Source of the DNA: Pseudomonadota bacterium
GTDB lineage: Bacteria; Pseudomonadota; Gammaproteobacteria; Steroidobacterales; Steroidobacteraceae
DNA length: 28,906 bases
Direction: 5' to 3'
Assembly (NCBI GenBank): GCA_021850555.1
Contig: JAJZLX010000416.1
Location: 1-28,906 of the forward strand
Made by a program: the position numbers and the translations under genes. Each line of letters starts with the position of its first letter. The first letter of the stretch is position 1. Shown here one piece after another: positions 15,874 through 23,106 of the stretch. The notes beneath the pieces are model-generated. The model did not search any database and was not told where the DNA came from. It worked only from the letters and a program-made list of their open reading frames with translations.

Positions 15874-17231
15874 GCGAGGCGATCTGGCAGGATTACGTGC
15901 AGCGCATCGAGGAGCTCGCCACCCGATCGGGATTGTCGTTCCACCGGGTCGAATTCGAGGCGGTGCCGGACTCCTTCATGATGGAGATCGCCGTCTACGG
16001 CCTGCCGGTGCGCATGCCGCACTGGTCGTTCGGCGTCCGCTACATCTACCAGCTCATTCAGCGGCACATGGGCCATTCGCGCCTCTTCGAGGTGGTTTTT
16101 CCCGGCAACCCGGGACACGCCTACCTCGCCTCCGGCAACGGATTGGCCGAAAACGTGCTCGTGACGGCGCATGTGCTGGGGCATGCGGACTTTTCGCGAA
16201 ACAACCTGCTGTTCCAGCGCTGCCAGCGGCAGGTGAGCGAGCACATCGTCGAGCACGCCGCCAACCATGCGCGCCAGATCCAACAGGCGATCGAGACGCA
16301 CGGCATGGAGCGGGTGGAGACCGTGCTGGATGCGGCATTGGCGCTCGAGCAGCATATCGACGTGGATCAGGAGCTGCGCCGGCCGCGCTATCCGCAGTAC
16401 ATCGAGGCGGTCAAGGTCATCGCCGATGACCAGTTCCGCAAGCGCTTTGCGGCGCTGGAGCCGGCGGCCGCGTCCGCCGGCGCGGAAATCAAAAAGCGCG
16501 CACCCGTGCCGCCGCATCCCGAGCGTGACCTGCTCTGGTTCGTGGCCCAATACGCTCCCGAGATGGAAAATTGGGAGCGGGACATCTTCCTGGCCGTGCG
16601 CGAGGAATCCTTTTACTTCTATCCGGTGTTCGCCACCCAGATCATGAACGAGGGCTGGGCCTCGTACTGGCATGCGCGATTGCTGCGCGAGGCGGACTTC
16701 ATCCCACAGCAGGCTTATGTGGATGCCGTGAAGTGCCACTCGGACGTGGTCCGGCCGGTGGCCGCCGACAGCCAGGTGGCGCTCGGGCTCAATCCGTACC
16801 ACCTCGGGTTTTCGATGTGGGAGAAGATCGTCGAGGAGGAAGGGATGGACGGGGCGCTCGCCATCCGCGCGCAGGACGATGACTTCGGCTTCATCCGCAA
16901 TCACCTGACACGCGAGCTGGCCGATGAGCTTCAGCTGTTTCGCTACAGCGCCCGCGACGGGCAGATCAGGGTGCTGGAGCCGGACCTCAATGCACTGCAC
17001 GAGGCGATTCTCGCGCCCAAATACAACTTCGGCGCGCCGACGGTGGTGGCGCAGCACATCCGCGCCGACGGCACGCTCGAGCTGGTGCACGACCACACGC
17101 TCGACGGCCGCGGCCTCGACCTCGAGCGCAGCCGCAGGGTGCTCGACTATCTGCAACGGGTCTGGCGCCGGCCGGTGCTGCTCACCACGATCAATCAGGC
17201 CGGACTTGCTCTAGAGCTCTCCGCTCCGTAG
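15870..17231 (+). CDS. SpoVR/YcgB family protein
   Basis: 453-aa SpoVR-like protein (E. coli YcgB about 510 aa). Named for a Bacillus spore-cortex gene, but in non-sporulating proteobacteria it travels with prkA and yeaH; its molecular function is unsettled. Recognisable family stretches are MPHWSFGVRYIYQ, GLAENVLVTAHVLGHADF, APEMENWERDIFLAVREES, QIMNEGWASYWHARL and NPYHLGFSMWEKI. The ATG overlaps the yeaH stop as ATGA. No signal peptide or TM segment is seen, so it should be cytosolic. The EF-G-like gene starts 43 bp later on the same strand. Confidence 0.94.
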   Translation: MSEAIWQDYVQRIEELATRSGLSFHRVEFEAVPDSFMMEIAVYGLPVRMPHWSFGVRYIYQLIQRHMGHSRLFEVVFPGNPGHAYLASGNGLAENVLVTAHVLGHADFSRNNLLFQRCQRQVSEHIVEHAANHARQIQQAIETHGMERVETVLDAALALEQHIDVDQELRRPRYPQYIEAVKVIADDQFRKRFAALEPAAASAGAEIKKRAPVPPHPERDLLWFVAQYAPEMENWERDIFLAVREESFYFYPVFATQIMNEGWASYWHARLLREADFIPQQAYVDAVKCHSDVVRPVAADSQVALGLNPYHLGFSMWEKIVEEEGMDGALAIRAQDDDFGFIRNHLTRELADELQLFRYSARDGQIRVLEPDLNALHEAILAPKYNFGAPTVVAQHIRADGTLELVHDHTLDGRGLDLERSRRVLDYLQRVWRRPVLLTTINQAGLALELSAP

Positions 17232-17274
17232 CCGGCCTTTTGCGAGACCTCATCGGCCGGAGTACCCTGCCGTC

Positions 17275-19446
17275 ATGGTTGGTGATGCGGTGGGGGAAGC
17301 GATGGGCCACACGAGCATCCGAAACATCGCGCTCGCGGGGGCTGCCGGCGCGGGCAAGACCCTGCTCGCCGAGAGCCTGCTGCTCGCCGCAGGCGCCATC
17401 CGCGCCAAGGGCAGCCTCGAGCGCGGCACGACGGTGTCGGACTTCGATCCACAGGAGCGGGCCCTGCGGCACTCCCTGGATCCGGCGATCATGACCTTCG
17501 AGCACGGGTCCTCCCGCATCCACCTCATCGACACTCCCGGCTACCCCGATTTCCTCGGCCGTACGCTCTCGGTGCTGCAGGCCGTGGAGGCGGTGGCCGT
17601 GGTCATCAGCGCCGTGAGCGGCCCGGACACCGTCACCCAGCGACTGATGGACTTTGCGCGCGAGCGAGGCCTTGGCCGCCTGCTCGTCGTCAACAAGATC
17701 GACAGCCGAGATGCCAAGAGCGCCGACATGCTCGAGCGGCTGCGCGAGCAGTTCGGCCCGGAGTGCCTGCCGATCAACCTGCCGTCGGGAAACGGCACGG
17801 CGGTGGCCGACTGTTTTTTTCAGCCGCGCGGTGTGCCGGTGGATTTCTCCACGGTGGAGGCGGCGCATACGCACATCGTCGACCAGGTCGTCGAGCTCGA
17901 CGAGCGCCTCATGGCGCTCTACCTGGAGCAGGGCGAGGCCTTGACGCCGGAGCAGCTGCACGAGCCGTTCGAGCAGGCGCTGCGCGAGGGACACCTGGTG
18001 CCCGTATGCTTCACCTCGGCCGAGACCGGGGCTGGCGTCGCGGAGTTGCTCGAGATCTTCACGCGGTTGATGCCGAATCCGGCGGAAGCCAACCCGCCGC
18101 CGTTTCTGAAGGGTGAGGCGCGCGGCGAGGAGCGCCCGATCGGAATGCGAGGGACTCTGAGCCCCGCGGCCACCAGTTCTGAAGTGGCGCCGGGAAACGC
18201 CGGCCTGCCGCCAGGGGCGGCCGGCGCGATGCGGCCGGTCGAGGTTACGCCCGATCCTGACAGGCACGTCGTGGCTCATGTCTTCAAGATCGCGATCGAT
18301 CCATACGTCGGCAAGCTTGGCGCGGTACGCGTGCATCAGGGCACGGTGCGCACCGGATCGCAGCTGTTCGTCGGGGATGCGCGCAAGCCCTTCAAGGTGG
18401 CGCACCTCTATCGCCTCCTCGGCAAGGACACGCTGGAGATCCCACAGGCCGGGCCCGGCGATATCTGCGCCATCGCCAAAGTGGACGATCTGCATCGCGA
18501 TGCGGTGCTGCATGATTCCCATGACGAGGATGAGTATCACTTGAAGCCCGTCGCCCTGCCGCCGCCGATGCTGGGACTCGCCATCGAGCCACAGCGCCGC
18601 GGGGACGAGCAGCGTCTGGCCGACGCGCTGCACAAGCTGACTGCGGAGGACCCGTGCGTGCGGATCGAGCAGCACGCCTCGGTCAACGAGACGGTGCTCT
18701 ACGGGGCCGGCGAGCTGCACCTGCGAGTGCTGCTCGAGCGCATGAGCCAGCGCTACGCCGTACAAATCAACACCCACCCGCCGAGCATTCCCTACCGCGA
18801 GACGGTCACTCGTGCCGCGGACGGCCACAGCCGCCACAAGAAGCAGACCGGCGGGGCGGGGCAGTTCGGCGAAGTGTTTCTGCGCGTCGAGGCGCTCGAG
18901 CGCGGCGCGGGTTTCGAGTTTGCGGACGAGGTGGTCGGCGGAGCCATTCCGGGCCAGTTCATTCCGGCCGTGGAGAAGGGGGTGCGGCAGGTGCTCTCGG
19001 AGGGCGCTCTGGCGGGCTTCCCGCTGCAGGATATCCGCGTCACCGTGTATGACGGCAAGCATCATCCGGTGGACTCGAAGGAGGTTGCCTTCGTGTCGGC
19101 GGGCCGCAAGGCGTTCCTCGACGCGATTCACAAGGCCAGCCCCATCGTGCTCGAGCCCATCGTGCTTCTGACGATCACCGCGCCGGCGAGCGCCATCGGC
19201 GATATCACGGGCGACCTCGCCACCAAGCGCGCCCGCATCAACGGCAACCTGGCGCTCCCGGGGCAGCGGGCTACGGTCTCGGCGCTAGTGCCGCTTTCCG
19301 AGATCACTGACTATCAGTCGCGTCTCAAAGCGCTGACCGGCGGCCAGGGAAATTACGTCATGGCGCTCAGCCACTACGATCCGGTGCCGCCGCGGCGCCA
19401 GCAGGAGCTGGTGCAGGCCTATCGGCCGAAGGCCGAGGAAGAATAG
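17275..19446 (+). CDS. EF-G-like translational GTPase (FusA2-type paralogue)
   Basis: 723-aa EF-G paralogue with the five-domain layout. G1 is AGAAGAGKT (21-29), unlike the GHxDxGKT of true EF-G; G3 DTPG (86-89); G4 NKID (140-143); G5 TSAE (248-251). Later domains show VLYGAGELHLRVLLERM, KKQTGGAGQFGEVF and a C-terminal EF-G fold with DITGDLATKRARINGN. Such paralogues are not the main translocase; proposed roles are in ribosome handling under stress. Residues about 274-320 form a Pro/Gly/Ala-rich insert between the G domain and domain 2. The start is uncertain: ATG 17275 has GGAG 12 bases upstream, and ATG 17302 follows a GGGGGA run. Confidence 0.93.
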   Translation: MVGDAVGEAMGHTSIRNIALAGAAGAGKTLLAESLLLAAGAIRAKGSLERGTTVSDFDPQERALRHSLDPAIMTFEHGSSRIHLIDTPGYPDFLGRTLSVLQAVEAVAVVISAVSGPDTVTQRLMDFARERGLGRLLVVNKIDSRDAKSADMLERLREQFGPECLPINLPSGNGTAVADCFFQPRGVPVDFSTVEAAHTHIVDQVVELDERLMALYLEQGEALTPEQLHEPFEQALREGHLVPVCFTSAETGAGVAELLEIFTRLMPNPAEANPPPFLKGEARGEERPIGMRGTLSPAATSSEVAPGNAGLPPGAAGAMRPVEVTPDPDRHVVAHVFKIAIDPYVGKLGAVRVHQGTVRTGSQLFVGDARKPFKVAHLYRLLGKDTLEIPQAGPGDICAIAKVDDLHRDAVLHDSHDEDEYHLKPVALPPPMLGLAIEPQRRGDEQRLADALHKLTAEDPCVRIEQHASVNETVLYGAGELHLRVLLERMSQRYAVQINTHPPSIPYRETVTRAADGHSRHKKQTGGAGQFGEVFLRVEALERGAGFEFADEVVGGAIPGQFIPAVEKGVRQVLSEGALAGFPLQDIRVTVYDGKHHPVDSKEVAFVSAGRKAFLDAIHKASPIVLEPIVLLTITAPASAIGDITGDLATKRARINGNLALPGQRATVSALVPLSEITDYQSRLKALTGGQGNYVMALSHYDPVPPRRQQELVQAYRPKAEEE

Positions 19447-19456
19447 TACGGGTTGC

Positions 19457-19487
19457 GATTCAGGGCTCGCAGCGCGAGCACGGAATC
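19457..19487. terminator. Interrupted hairpin after the EF-G-like gene
   Basis: GATTC and GAATC flank GCTCGC-AGC-GCGAGC: a 6-bp stem, a 3x3 internal loop and a further 5-bp stem, starting 10 bases after the EF-G-like stop in the gap between convergent genes. The position suits a bidirectional terminator, but there is no T-tract, so factor-independent termination is doubtful. Confidence 0.35.
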
Positions 19488-19600
19488 GGGATTTCCCCTG
19501 AGGCTCGAGACATGGCCGCCTTGGGCCAGCCTGCACGGGAGGGGCTCACGGCGTTGCGGGAGAATCCGTTAACGGGCGCGCTTCGAGCCCGCCGTCCCGC

Positions 19601-20053
19601 TTACTGCAGGGTGAACGAGCCGCGCTCGTCGAAGGGCAGCGAGCGCAGCCAGCCGTGGGAGAGCTCCACCCTGCCCCTCAATCGATAGTGCAGCGGGCGG
19701 TTGCGGCCATGGGCCAGGACGGTGAGCAGGGTGCCCGCCATGTTGGCGGTGACCCGTGTGTCGAACTCCGCCGTGCCGTGGGCCGGCACCGTGAAGCCTT
19801 GGGCGCAGATCCCGGTGGCGATGCGTTGCCCGTCGACGTCGAGGACATAGCTTACCGTCTTTACGCCAAGGTCGAGATTGTTGGGATTGCGCACCCGCAC
19901 ACGTACCCGCAGCTGCTGCTGCCAGAAATCGGCGCGCTGGACGTGCACGTTGACGATGGAGAGCCGGGGAGGGGTGAGCCTGGAGACGAGCAAGGCGCAG
20001 CCGGCGAGCGCGGCGAGGCTGCACAGCAGCGGCAGGAAGCGCACTTGCCTCAT
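19601..20053 (-). CDS. LEA type 2 (LEA14-like/WHy) lipoprotein
   Basis: 150-aa protein with a type II signal peptide ending in the lipobox LAGC (Cys19), then one LEA14-like immunoglobulin-fold domain (about 32-145). The hallmark is the strand-turn VRVRVRNPNNLDLGVKTVSYVLDVDGQRIATG. It is predicted to be a lipid-anchored periplasmic protein; residue 20 is Ala, so the Asp+2 retention signal is absent and outer-membrane sorting is possible. Function is unknown; LEA2 domains are linked with desiccation and stress. It is last in the glucan operon, 12 bp after the GH57 gene. The start lacks a clear ribosome site, so coupling to the upstream gene is likely. Confidence 0.85.
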   Translation of the reverse strand: MRQVRFLPLLCSLAALAGCALLVSRLTPPRLSIVNVHVQRADFWQQQLRVRVRVRNPNNLDLGVKTVSYVLDVDGQRIATGICAQGFTVPAHGTAEFDTRVTANMAGTLLTVLAHGRNRPLHYRLRGRVELSHGWLRSLPFDERGSFTLQ

Positions 20054-20065
20054 GGGGGAGTATGG

Positions 20066-21772
20066 TCAGCTGGCGTAGGAGCGGCGCATGACGCCGCCGT
20101 GCTCGGGACTGCCACGGCCGGTGGCGATCGGCTGCGCGAGGCTCGCCGGCGCCGGCTTGCCGAGCCGCTCGTACAGGCGCGAGAGCTGGCGCCGGTACAG
20201 CGCATCGAACTGACTGACGGCCTCCGCCGGGTTGTAGTCGCCGAACCACCAGAACCAGTCGGAGCTCTCGCAGAGCGCGAGCTGCCGTTCGGCGGTCAGC
20301 CGGCGCTCCGGGTCGAGGCCGGCCGCCGCTGCATCGAAGGCGAGCTTCGCCTCGCACAGCAGCTCCCAGGCGCGGTTCTTCGCGGCATCTCCCATCCAGG
20401 TCGTGAGCGTCCCGTGAACCCAGCTGCCCGCCATCACCTGCGGCAGAGTCGCGGGCTTCAAGCCCCGATTCACGCACTCGCCGAGGGTCGTCAGCTCCAG
20501 CAGCGGGTGCGCGCCGAGAAGCGAGTACAGCGCGCGCAGGAAGTAGTAGCCGTTGAACGGATAGTGCTCCCACGCGTTTTCCCCGTCGAGAGCGATCAGC
20601 ACGACGTGGCCGGGAGAATCCGCGTACTGGCGGGACAGTTGCGCCAGGGCCTCGACGAGGTTGTGTGCGGCGTCATCGCCGTGCCAGGTGGCGTAGGTGA
20701 AGCCGATCAGGTCCGACAACGTGTCTTCACGGAAGAACTGAGTCAGTGAGGCGTCCGCCAGGCGATAAGGGCGGTTGAAGGCTTGCGGGTCCCGGACGGC
20801 CTGGCCCGCCTGTGCGCCTGTGCGTTGCAGCGCGCCATGCAGCACGTTGGCACTGCTCGCCACCCACTTGAACCCGGCGCCATCGAGCAGATCGAGCGTT
20901 GCGCGGCTCACCGCCCCTTCCGAAGGCCAGCAGCCGCAGGGCCGCACCCCGAAGGTCTGCGTGAACAGGCGCAGCCCCTCCCTCACGTGCCAATCGGCGC
21001 GCTCGGCCCCGCCGGGGTAGGCGGCATAGCGCGGCAGCGGCAGGTTGGGCATGGCTTCCCGCGCCGACTGGAAGTCGAGCAGCAGCGGCACGATGGGATG
21101 GCCGTAGGGAGTCACCGACAGCTCACACTGTCCGCGCTCGCTCAAGCGCCGATAGCGCGGCACGATGGAGGCGAGCAGGTTGCCGATCAGGGCCAGGAGC
21201 TCGCGGCGCTGCCCGTCCGTGAAGCCGCGGCCTTGCTCGGTGAGGCGGCTGACCAGCGCATCCGTCCGGCGCACAGTCTCCCCGACCCAGGCCAGGTGGT
21301 ACCAGACGGCAAGGTCATGGATGAACTGGTCCGAGGCGTAGCTCACCCGCTCGGGCGTGGCGAGCGTTTCGGCTATCGATGCAAGCTCCAGATACGGGCC
21401 GAAGCGCTCGATCATCTGCTTGCGCTGGGCACGCAGGCACGCGCGCAGGCTCGCGAGGCGAGCGGCCGGCTCGGCCGGCACCGGATCGGGGCCGAGCAGC
21501 GAGAGCACGGGGTCCGGCAGGGACTGCCCTGAGCGCAAGTGCTCCGCCACGGCCTGCGCCAGGGTCTCGATCTGCTCGAGCAGCACCGGCGTGAAGTTGA
21601 AGACCGCGCGCGCATCGGGGTTGGCCTCCAGATGCGCGGCCATGTCCGTGTAGTCCTTGATCGCGTGCAGGTAGGTCCACGGCAGCACGTACTGACCGGT
21701 GAGCGCATCCCGGTACTGCGGCTGGTGCATGTGCCACAGGAGGACGACCGGCAGGCGAGCGGTGGATGTCAT
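20066..21772 (-). CDS. Glycoside hydrolase family 57 protein (alpha-glucan active)
   Basis: 568-aa GH57 protein without signal peptide, hence cytosolic. GH57 includes alpha-amylases, 4-alpha-glucanotransferases and branching enzymes. Conserved regions are LLWHMHQPQY (11-20), SVTPYGHPI (219-227), the nucleophile segment CWPSEGAVS (Glu285) and the acid/base segment ALDGENAWEHY (Asp396). A C-terminal helical region contains SSDWFWWFGDYN. Both catalytic residues are present. The WPSEG motif fits the amylase-like groups rather than the typical branching-enzyme motif, but the activity cannot be fixed from sequence. It starts 7 bp after glgC, so it likely remodels or degrades storage glucan with GlgP. 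Confidence 0.9.
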   Translation of the reverse strand: MTSTARLPVVLLWHMHQPQYRDALTGQYVLPWTYLHAIKDYTDMAAHLEANPDARAVFNFTPVLLEQIETLAQAVAEHLRSGQSLPDPVLSLLGPDPVPAEPAARLASLRACLRAQRKQMIERFGPYLELASIAETLATPERVSYASDQFIHDLAVWYHLAWVGETVRRTDALVSRLTEQGRGFTDGQRRELLALIGNLLASIVPRYRRLSERGQCELSVTPYGHPIVPLLLDFQSAREAMPNLPLPRYAAYPGGAERADWHVREGLRLFTQTFGVRPCGCWPSEGAVSRATLDLLDGAGFKWVASSANVLHGALQRTGAQAGQAVRDPQAFNRPYRLADASLTQFFREDTLSDLIGFTYATWHGDDAAHNLVEALAQLSRQYADSPGHVVLIALDGENAWEHYPFNGYYFLRALYSLLGAHPLLELTTLGECVNRGLKPATLPQVMAGSWVHGTLTTWMGDAAKNRAWELLCEAKLAFDAAAAGLDPERRLTAERQLALCESSDWFWWFGDYNPAEAVSQFDALYRRQLSRLYERLGKPAPASLAQPIATGRGSPEHGGVMRRSYAS

Positions 21773-21779
21773 GGGCGTC

Positions 21780-23051
21780 TCAGGGCGAGAGTCGGCGCAG
21801 CATCTCGGTCGTCACCAGCACGACGCCTTTTTCGGTGACCAGGAACCGCCCGGCATCGGCTTCGCGGTCGATGCCGATGCTCATGCCGTCCGGGATCTCG
21901 CTGCCCTCATCGATGATGGCGCCGCGGATGTGGCAGCCGGCCCCGACGTGCACGTTGGGCAGCACCACGGTGCGCTCGATGGTGCTGCGCTCCTCCACCC
22001 GCACGTTGGAGAACAGCAGCGACTGGCTCACGTGGGCGCCGGAGATGATGCAGCCGCCGGAGACCATGGAATTGATCGCCATGCCCCGCCGGCCGTCCTC
22101 GTCGAGGATGAACTTCGCCGGGGGCTGGTGCACCTGGTAAGTCCAGATGGGCCAGTCCTCGTCGTAGATATTGAGTTCGGGCGCGACGTGCACCAGCTCC
22201 AGGTTGGCCTCGTAGTAGGCATCGAGCGTGCCGACATCGCGCCAGTAGCTCTGCGCCCGGGTCTTGACGTCCTGGAAGGGGTAGGCGAATACCTGCAGCG
22301 TGCCGGCGATCGCCTTCGGCAGGATGTCCTTGCCGAAATCGTGTGACGAGGAAGGGTTGGCCGCATCCTCCCTGAGCATCATCTCCAGGAGGCGCGTGTT
22401 GAAGACGTAGATGCCCATCGAGGCGAGGATGGCGTCCGGCTTGCCCGGCAGGGTGTCGGGCACGGACGGCTTCTCGGTGAACTTCGTCACCCGGTTCCAT
22501 TCCGTGGCGGTGAGCACGCCGAAATGCCGCGATTCGCTCGCCGGCACCGCGACCACGCCCATCGTGACGTCCGCGCCCTTCTCCACGTGGTAGGCGATCA
22601 TCGGGCCATAGTCCATCTTGTAGATGTGATCCCCGGCCAGCACCAGCACGTGCTTCGGCCGGTGCGAGAGGATGAGCTCGATGTTCTGGTAGACCGCATC
22701 GGCCGTGCCCCGGTACCAGTCGGGTCCGCACTGTTGCTGGGCGGGCACCACCTCCACGAACTCGCCGAATTCTCCCCTCAGGTAGCTCCAGCCGCGCTGC
22801 GCATGCGCGATGAGCGATTGCGCCTTGTACTGGGTGAGGATGGAGATCTGGCGGATGCCGGAATTGACGCAGTTCGAGAGCACGAAGTCGATGATGCGAA
22901 ATTTCCCGCCGAAGGGCGTGGCGGGCTTGCAGCGATTGGCCGTGAGGTCCCTCAGCCGCTCCCCGCGGCCGCCGGCCATGATCACCGCGAGGGTGCCGCC
23001 GGTCAGGCGGCTGACATACCGTCCGGATGAGGCGCGCGCAGGTTGTTGCAT
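21780..23051 (-). CDS. glgC: Glucose-1-phosphate adenylyltransferase (ADP-glucose pyrophosphorylase)
   Basis: 423-aa GlgC, which makes ADP-glucose from ATP and glucose-1-phosphate, the committed step of bacterial glycogen synthesis. It has the nucleotide-binding loop MAGGRGERLRDLT (25-37), KPATPFGGKFRIIDF, the active-site segment DWYRGTADAV (111-120), GDHIYKMDY (140-148), FGKDILP and YWRDVGTLDAYYEAN, then a C-terminal left-handed beta-helix (VSGGCIISGAHV). The length is normal for the family, and the N-terminal Arg-containing allosteric region is present. It lies 55 bp after glgP and 7 bp before the GH57 gene. A synthase (GlgA) that would use ADP-glucose is not in the window. Confidence 0.97.
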   Translation of the reverse strand: MQQPARASSGRYVSRLTGGTLAVIMAGGRGERLRDLTANRCKPATPFGGKFRIIDFVLSNCVNSGIRQISILTQYKAQSLIAHAQRGWSYLRGEFGEFVEVVPAQQQCGPDWYRGTADAVYQNIELILSHRPKHVLVLAGDHIYKMDYGPMIAYHVEKGADVTMGVVAVPASESRHFGVLTATEWNRVTKFTEKPSVPDTLPGKPDAILASMGIYVFNTRLLEMMLREDAANPSSSHDFGKDILPKAIAGTLQVFAYPFQDVKTRAQSYWRDVGTLDAYYEANLELVHVAPELNIYDEDWPIWTYQVHQPPAKFILDEDGRRGMAINSMVSGGCIISGAHVSQSLLFSNVRVEERSTIERTVVLPNVHVGAGCHIRGAIIDEGSEIPDGMSIGIDREADAGRFLVTEKGVVLVTTEMLRRLSP

Positions 23052-23106
23052 CGAGGGCCCCGAGGCTGGCTGGTCCGTACCCTATCGTATCAGCCTCAAA
23101 GGCGAT

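Noticed and set aside
17191..19131. 646-aa minus-strand frame opposite the EF-G-like gene
   Set aside because: All G-protein motifs are on the plus strand; the mirror translation is Arg/His/Leu-rich without family features.
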